Origin: an uncultured Candidatus Saccharibacteria bacterium
GTDB taxonomy: Bacteria; Patescibacteriota; Saccharimonadia; Saccharimonadales; Saccharimonadaceae
Assembly: GCA_947095985.1 (NCBI GenBank)
Contig: CAMUPZ010000024.1
Span: 1-10,762 of the forward strand
Reading direction: 5' to 3'
DNA: 10,762 nucleotides
How positions within the stretch are numbered: the stretch's first letter is position 1; every line of letters starts with the position of its first letter. The notes below the pieces were generated by a model. That model saw only the letters and a list, made by a program, of their open reading frames with translations. It ran no database searches and had not been told where the DNA came from. The translations under genes were made by a program, and so were the position numbers. Below are positions 6,670-10,762 of the stretch, piece after piece.

Positions 6670-8193
6670 ATGATAAAAGATAAGTATCTTCAAAAAATCG
6701 GCAATTTAATTGCTGAAAATCGCCAAAAGCAAGGGTTAACGCAGACGCAGTTGGCTGAAGCAATTGGTACATCTCAGAGTGCTATTAATCGTATTGAAAA
6801 CGGTGGTCAGAATATTAGTATTGAGATGATTGCTCGTATTAGTGAAGTACTTAATAATAATATTGTTACTGTAAATCATTCTGGAAAAATGAATTTTAGA
6901 GTGTCTGGCGGCAAAAAACTGTCTGGTGAGATACGGGTTAAGACGAGCAAGAATGCTGCAGTGGGACTACTTTGTGCCAGCTTGCTAAATAAGGGTAAGA
7001 CCACCCTCAGAAAGGTGGCGCGAATTGAGGAAGTTAATCGGATTATTGAGGTTCTAAATTCAATTGGCGTTAAAACTCGCTGGTTGAACGGTAGTGATTT
7101 GGAGATTGTTCCCCCTGCTAGGCTAAAGCTGGAGGATATGGATATCGCCGCTGCTAAGCGTACGCGTACGGTGATTATGTTCCTGGGTCCGCTACTTTAC
7201 CAATACGAGGACTTTAAGCTGCCATTTGCGGGCGGTTGTAACTTGGGTAAGCGCACAGTAGAGCCTCACTTGAGCGGGTTAAGGCATTTTGGCATGAGCG
7301 TAACGGCAGAAACTGATTATTATCATGCAAAAACCAATGTCCATTCTGGCAATCGGACGATTCTTTTAACGGAGCGTGGCGATACAGTAACTGAAAATAT
7401 TATTATGGCGGCAGCGCTTTCTCCAGATACGACTATCATTCGCAATGCTAGCCCAAATTACATGGTTCAGGATGTTTGCTTCTTCTTAAAGAAGCTAGGT
7501 GTAAAAATAGAGGGAATTGGCACGACGACTCTAAAAATTACAGGACGTAAACGAATTAGCAAGAACTTGGATTATTATCCAAGTGAAGATCCAATTGAGG
7601 CGATGAGTTTTATTGCGGCTGGCGTGGTGACAGATTCAGAAATTATTATTCGTCGTGCGCCAATTGAGTTTTTGGAAATTGAGTTAGCTACGTTAGCAGA
7701 GATGGGTCTTAAATTTGAGCTGAGCGAGGAATATCTGGCCGACAATGGGCAGACTCGTTTGGTGGATATTATGCTGCATCGCTCCAAGCTCCAGGCCGCC
7801 AAAGACAAGCTACACGCTTTGCCGTTTCCTGGAATTAATATGGATAATCTGCCGTTTCTGGGGCTTATTGCAACGGTTGCTAAAGGCCGTACGCTAGTGC
7901 ACGATTGGAGCTATGAAAACCGAGCAATTTATTTCACCGAGCTTAGCAAGTTGAACGCGCAAATTGAGCTAGTCGATCCGCACCGTGTTTATATTACCGG
8001 CCCAACAAAATGGAAGTCTGCTGATGTTGTTGCTCCACCAGCGCTTCGTCCGTCTGTTGTTATATTGCTTGCGATGCTGGCGGCGCCAGGCGTATCTATT
8101 CTAAGGGACGTGTATTCAATTAACCGTGGCTACGAAGAACTGGCTGCTCGCTTAAATTCTTTGGGCGCTGAAATTGAAGTAGTTATTGAATAA
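6670..8193 (+). CDS. murA: MurA, UDP-GlcNAc 1-carboxyvinyltransferase, with N-terminal XRE-type HTH domain
   Basis: A 507-residue two-domain protein. Residues about 5-66 form a XRE/Cro-type helix-turn-helix (RQKQGLTQTQLAEAIGTSQSAINRIENG, residues 18-45, covers the recognition region). From about residue 72 a complete EPSP/MurA-fold enzyme follows, which transfers enolpyruvate from PEP to UDP-GlcNAc, the first step of peptidoglycan precursor synthesis. Expected active-site residues are visible: Lys94-Asn95, the PEP-attacked Cys190 in GGCNLGKR, Asp392, ENR (416-418) and Arg460 in LRPSVVILL; Cys at 190 suggests fosfomycin sensitivity is possible. Standard MurA is about 420 residues, so the extra length equals the HTH. 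No stop, frameshift or second start separates the domains; the first possible internal Met near the boundary is Met74. It is divergent from glyA across a symmetric promoter region and overlaps the 3' end of the phosphorylase gene by 11 bp. Confidence 0.95.
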   Translation: MIKDKYLQKIGNLIAENRQKQGLTQTQLAEAIGTSQSAINRIENGGQNISIEMIARISEVLNNNIVTVNHSGKMNFRVSGGKKLSGEIRVKTSKNAAVGLLCASLLNKGKTTLRKVARIEEVNRIIEVLNSIGVKTRWLNGSDLEIVPPARLKLEDMDIAAAKRTRTVIMFLGPLLYQYEDFKLPFAGGCNLGKRTVEPHLSGLRHFGMSVTAETDYYHAKTNVHSGNRTILLTERGDTVTENIIMAAALSPDTTIIRNASPNYMVQDVCFFLKKLGVKIEGIGTTTLKITGRKRISKNLDYYPSEDPIEAMSFIAAGVVTDSEIIIRRAPIEFLEIELATLAEMGLKFELSEEYLADNGQTRLVDIMLHRSKLQAAKDKLHALPFPGINMDNLPFLGLIATVAKGRTLVHDWSYENRAIYFTELSKLNAQIELVDPHRVYITGPTKWKSADVVAPPALRPSVVILLAMLAAPGVSILRDVYSINRGYEELAARLNSLGAEIEVVIE

Positions 8194-9988
8194 CAATTCG
8201 CTTAACAGAGGGCTCTTTTTTAGGCTGAGCTTGTGCTTTGGGAAATATAAATTTTAGATAATCCTTCATCATCCTGGCGCCAGAAATTATTGGTAAGTAA
8301 TTATTTAACTGGTGACGTATATGTTTTTCCAGCAGCTGATCATTTTTCACTATGGCTGCAGCTTTATGCATATTAACGTATAGCGATGAGACTTCAGACT
8401 CATAATTTTTACCAGACACTTCCAGGCAGGCGATTGGTTGAATATCTGCTACGCCACCATCGTTCGTGGAAATAAGTATTTTTAGGTTAGCGATGTCTTT
8501 TTCCCATGATGTCCCACAGGCCTCTAGCCCAACAATAGGTATATTTATGGCGATGTCAGATCCGATTGCTAAGGCTCGTCCTAATTCTTCATCGTAATCT
8601 TGGATATAATGGACCCGCTCACGCAGAACTGGATCTTGATCGATTAACTTTAGGACCTCTAATAGTTTTTGGTACATAGTCACGTCGCCCTGGTGGACTT
8701 TCCCTGTCAGTATATAATGTGCGTTGTGATTGATGAGAATTTGCCTTAGTGCGTCGGGGTTTTCGAATGGCATGTAGGGGCGTTTATAATTGGCGAATCG
8801 TCGCTTAAAGTCAAATAATATTGCATTTTCTGGGATCTGGATGGATTTGTTGTATTGATCCTGGCGTTTTAATAAAACTCGATTGAGCTCTTTACGTCCC
8901 AGCTTTTTTAGATATCTTATATCGGCACTGTGAATGAGATTCAGTCTCTGAGAAAAATCATCTGTAGGTAGGCCAAATTTATCTATGATATTGTTATTAT
9001 GATATGTCTGAAGAATTTCTGGTAGCGTCCATGTTTCCAGGTCGATGCCATTGGTGATGGCGTGAAATTTGACCTTGTCGTTGTTGCGGTCGCGGAAATT
9101 TGCCACGCGGGCGTGTAGTTTACTGACGCCATTTTTGGCTTCGGTCAGCTCAATTGCCAGCAAGTTCGGCCGCAGACGGTCGTTACGAAATTGCTCCATT
9201 AGCCAGCAGCGCACGGCGTTGCTTTTGAGATTTGGCAGCACTAATTTTTCAAATTGCGAGCGGTGAAATTCTGGTTCAGCGGCCTGGAGCAGGGTGTGGT
9301 TGGTGTAGAGCGTGTGTTTGCGTACGTAAACGATTGCTTCGTACAAATTCATACCGTTGGCACATAGTTCGTCCAGTCGCGCCAGTGCTGCAAAGATTGT
9401 TGCGGTTTCGTTGAGTTGGATGACGGCTGGCTTGATGCCGAGTAGCTTCAGGGCTTTATAGCCGCCAAACCCGAGCGCGACTTCTTGGTATAGCCGGTGA
9501 TCGCCCGAGCCTTCACCTTCGTACAATTGTCCAAAATTTGGCTCTGAGATGGTGACAAACTGCGTTGAGCCGAGTACCTTTTTGAAAATACTCAAACTGG
9601 CATCAGGAAACCCACGTGAACTGATGGACACGTCGTCAATGTACTCAAAACCATAGTCTTGTGGTGAGACAGCTTCTGAAAATTCTTCCTGCTCGAGGTT
9701 GGTAATTTTTTGGTGCGATTCACTGCGATAAAATGGCGTGACTACTACGAAGGGCACGTCTAATTTTTCTGCTACTCGCCGCGTGTCCGCCGCCAGCACG
9801 CCCAAACCACCACCACCTTTGATGCCATTGGCTTTGTCGTAAATTTCCATCGTCCAGTAGATATACGGTCTGGAGCTAGACAGCTGATGCGTCAAGCTAC
9901 TACGTTCAATGATGTCATAAAATTCAGAGGCATCTTCGATGTCTTGTAGTTGGTATTTTGGTTTTTCTGTGTAAAAATATGGATCCAT
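8183..9988 (-). CDS. compact GT35 alpha-glucan (glycogen/maltodextrin) phosphorylase
   Basis: A 601-residue cytoplasmic PLP enzyme expected to release glucose 1-phosphate from alpha-1,4-glucans. GT35 marks occur in order: GGGGLGVLAADTRR (58-71), LNETATIFA (192-200), YTNHTLLQAAEPEF (228-241), ITNGIDLETW (311-320), RRFANYKRP (396-404), LTGKVHQGD (427-435), and the PLP-binding Lys497 in EACGTSWEKD followed by NDGG. It is shorter than the roughly 800-residue classical enzymes and resembles the compact alpha-glucan phosphorylase branch. The canonical GTSGMK is GTSWEK here. The basic, proline-rich C-tail after about 585 is family-unlike and may be disordered. AAGGG lies about five bases before the ATG. 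The gene follows tRNA-Gly by 33 bp on the same strand and has only a weak possible -10 (GATAAT near 10009-10014), so it may be co-transcribed with the tRNA. Substrate is not certain. Confidence 0.9.
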   Translation of the reverse strand: MDPYFYTEKPKYQLQDIEDASEFYDIIERSSLTHQLSSSRPYIYWTMEIYDKANGIKGGGGLGVLAADTRRVAEKLDVPFVVVTPFYRSESHQKITNLEQEEFSEAVSPQDYGFEYIDDVSISSRGFPDASLSIFKKVLGSTQFVTISEPNFGQLYEGEGSGDHRLYQEVALGFGGYKALKLLGIKPAVIQLNETATIFAALARLDELCANGMNLYEAIVYVRKHTLYTNHTLLQAAEPEFHRSQFEKLVLPNLKSNAVRCWLMEQFRNDRLRPNLLAIELTEAKNGVSKLHARVANFRDRNNDKVKFHAITNGIDLETWTLPEILQTYHNNNIIDKFGLPTDDFSQRLNLIHSADIRYLKKLGRKELNRVLLKRQDQYNKSIQIPENAILFDFKRRFANYKRPYMPFENPDALRQILINHNAHYILTGKVHQGDVTMYQKLLEVLKLIDQDPVLRERVHYIQDYDEELGRALAIGSDIAINIPIVGLEACGTSWEKDIANLKILISTNDGGVADIQPIACLEVSGKNYESEVSSLYVNMHKAAAIVKNDQLLEKHIRHQLNNYLPIISGARMMKDYLKFIFPKAQAQPKKEPSVKRIVIQ

Positions 9989-10021
9989 GATGCCCTTTAT
10001 GGATGGGAATTATCTTAAAAT

Positions 10022-10096
10022 TGGTGCGGGTGCGGAGAATCGAACTCCGATCTCAAGTTTGGAAAACTTGCATACTAACCGCTGTACTACACCCGC
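10022..10096 (-). tRNA. tRNA-Gly(TCC) with encoded CCA
   Basis: The minus strand gives acceptor GCGGGTG/CACCCGC, D-stem GTAC/GTAT, anticodon stem CAAGT/ACTTG with loop TTTCCAA, T-stem CGGAG/CTCCG and T-loop TTCGATT. The anticodon TCC reads GGN/GGA Gly codons. The discriminator is A and CCA is encoded at 10022-10024. The phosphorylase gene follows on the same strand. Confidence 0.96.
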
Positions 10097-10107
10097 AAGC
10101 TTGTATG

Positions 10108-10136
10108 ATTATAGCAGAAAGATGCTATAATGTGAA
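10108..10136 (-). promoter_or_regulatory. promoter of tRNA-Gly
   Basis: On the minus strand TTCACA (complement of 10131-10136), 17 bp, then TATAAT (complement of 10108-10113) preceded by TGC. This is five of six consensus bases at -35 and a perfect extended -10. Its -35 touches the -10 of the divergent tRNA-Arg promoter. Confidence 0.8.
10123..10131 (+). promoter_or_regulatory. extended -10 promoter of tRNA-Arg(TCT)
   Basis: TGCTATAAT ends eight bases before the tRNA 5' end at 10140. With the tRNA-Gly element (10108-10116) it forms a perfect 9-bp inverted repeat separated by six bases. A possible -35 TTGTAT (10101-10106) is 19 bp away, too far to be convincing. Confidence 0.7.
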
Positions 10137-10139
10137 TAC

Positions 10140-10216
10140 GCCCTGATAGCTCAGCTGGATAGAGCAGAGGACTTCTAAGCCTAAGGTCGTAGGTTCGAAT
10201 CCTACTCGGGGCGCCA
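10140..10216 (+). tRNA. tRNA-Arg(TCT) with encoded CCA
   Basis: Acceptor GCCCTGA/TCGGGGC (one T-G wobble), D-stem GCTC/GAGC, anticodon loop CTTCTAA, T-stem GTAGG/CCTAC and T-loop TTCGAAT. The anticodon TCT reads AGA/AGG. The discriminator is G and CCA is encoded at 10214-10216. The anticodon stem GAGGA/GCCTA has two purine-purine mismatches (27-43 and 31-39), leaving three central pairs. A small protein gene follows 23 bp downstream. Confidence 0.93.
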
Positions 10217-10239
10217 TTTCATATAACAATAGGGGGTAT

Positions 10240-10653
10240 ATGGACGCAAATTGGAAACCGCAGATGACGCGGGAAATGATGATGAGATTATCTGGTCCCA
10301 GGAATGGGTCGATTGATGGACCTAAAGCGTATGGCTTGACGGAGCGGAGCTTAAAAGTTAATCGCCGCCAAACGATTTCGGAGCGGCAATATGTCAACAG
10401 CTACCGAACCTCTATGGTGGCTAATAGTTCGGCTGGAGCAAGACGGGTTGGTGCAGAAATAGGGGCGACATCTGGAGTCGGCGCGAATAACAGTAGTCCA
10501 AGTCTAGCTGGCGGAAATCGTCAGATTAATAGTACTGCTTTGGGAAGGGGTGGCGGCGGATCTTTGGCAAATTCTCGCCAATCATTTAACGCGGCAAGTT
10601 CTCAGACAGTTTTTCGTGAGCCGCCTTCTCGTGGGTATAATCCATTTAGCTAA
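10240..10653 (+). CDS. small basic, low-complexity protein of unknown function
   Basis: I do not recognise this 137-residue protein. It is strongly basic (18 Arg/Lys against 7 Asp/Glu by count). The first 60 residues hold a Met/Arg-rich segment (residues 9-16) and several Tyr; the rest is Gly/Ser/Asn/Ala-rich with a four-glycine run (104-107), and it ends in REPPSRGYNPFS. There is no signal peptide, membrane segment or cysteine. It looks largely disordered and could bind nucleic acid, but nothing proves that. It is taken as real because a G-rich ribosome-binding site (AGGGGG, 10231-10236) precedes the ATG, the frame is open and closed by a terminator directly downstream, and no other gene competes. 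No promoter lies between tRNA-Arg(TCT) and this gene, so it is probably released from the same transcript by tRNA processing. Confidence 0.7.
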   Translation: MDANWKPQMTREMMMRLSGPRNGSIDGPKAYGLTERSLKVNRRQTISERQYVNSYRTSMVANSSAGARRVGAEIGATSGVGANNSSPSLAGGNRQINSTALGRGGGGSLANSRQSFNAASSQTVFREPPSRGYNPFS

Positions 10654-10655
10654 AT

Positions 10656-10688
10656 AAAAAATCCTCACTTCGTGTGAGGCTATTTTTT
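10656..10688. terminator. bidirectional intrinsic terminator
   Basis: CCTCAC and GTGAGG (10663-10668 and 10674-10679) form a hairpin with a five-base loop, flanked by an A-run at 10656-10661 and a T-run at 10683-10688. It can end both the small basic gene and the convergent tRNA-Lys. The T-run abuts the encoded CCA of the tRNA. Confidence 0.85.
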
Positions 10689-10762
10689 GGAGGGCCAGGA
10701 GGGGCTCGAACCCTCGACACCCTGCTTAAGAGGCAGGTGCTCTAACCAGCTGAGCTACTGGC
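10688..10762 (-). tRNA. tRNA-Lys(CTT), first two bases cut off by the window
   Basis: On the minus strand the D-stem GCTC/GAGC, anticodon stem CCTGC/GCAGG with loop CTCTTAA, T-stem GAGGG/CCCTC and T-loop TTCGAGC are all visible. The anticodon CTT reads Lys AAG. The acceptor 3' strand is CTGGCCC, so the complete 5' strand should be GGGCCAG, of which GCCAG is present. CCA is encoded at 10688-10690. The discriminator reads T. Confidence 0.94.

Noticed and set aside
10125..10397. Minus-strand open frame of 90 codons ending in GFEPTTLGLEVLCSIQLSYQG
   Set aside because: This is the well-known spurious translation of a tRNA-Arg gene read on the opposite strand; it overlaps tRNA-Arg(TCT) and its promoter.
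1..10762. CRISPR array, insertion sequence, integrase or toxin-antitoxin system
   Set aside because: I saw no regularly spaced repeats, transposase-like frame, terminal inverted repeats or small paired toxin/antitoxin genes; tRNA genes are intact with no duplicated 3' ends that would mark an integration site.

Overview
The window looks like part of a small, streamlined bacterial genome, most likely a Candidate Phyla Radiation (Patescibacteria) member and plausibly Saccharibacteria/TM7. This is inference. It rests on the compact layout, overlapping genes, the mix of leaderless and Shine-Dalgarno starts, a type IV pilin set beside cell-wall genes, and tRNA genes scattered between protein genes. 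There is no phylogenetic marker to confirm it. The standard bacterial code fits: the long genes contain no in-frame TGA, and one TGA serves as a stop, so the UGA=Gly code of Gracilibacteria/SR1 is not indicated.

Layout. (1) 1-160: two arginine tRNAs (CCG, cut by the window edge, and TCG) on the minus strand, with a promoter facing away from murB. (2) 211-1236: murB, apparently translated from a leaderless mRNA. (3) 1279-4769: four tightly overlapping minor type IV pilin/pseudopilin genes in a V/W/X-like order. The last is a fusion of a PilX/GspK-like tip pilin, which lacks Glu5, to a seven-blade RCC1-type beta-propeller. (4) 4848-5273: a separately promoted major-pilin-like gene, closed by a strong bidirectional terminator. 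(5) 5335-6603 (minus): glyA, divergent from (6) 6670-8193 (plus): a murA with a XRE-type helix-turn-helix domain fused to its N terminus; the pair share a symmetric promoter region. (7) 8183-9988 (minus): a compact GT35 alpha-glucan phosphorylase whose 3' end overlaps that of murA by 11 bp. (8) 10022-10762: tRNA-Gly(TCC), divergent tRNA-Arg(TCT) followed by a small basic low-complexity protein gene, a terminator, and tRNA-Lys(CTT) cut by the window edge.

How it fits together. murA and murB catalyse the two steps that make UDP-MurNAc, but they sit in separate transcription units here. The pilin genes encode the filament subunit and a probable tip complex; no motor, platform or prepilin peptidase gene is present, so those must lie elsewhere. 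The most interesting items are the pilin-propeller fusion (a candidate host- or surface-binding tip adhesin), the DNA-binding domain on MurA beside a shared glyA/murA control region, and recurrent face-to-face extended -10 promoters, two of which start transcription exactly at, or very near, a start codon.
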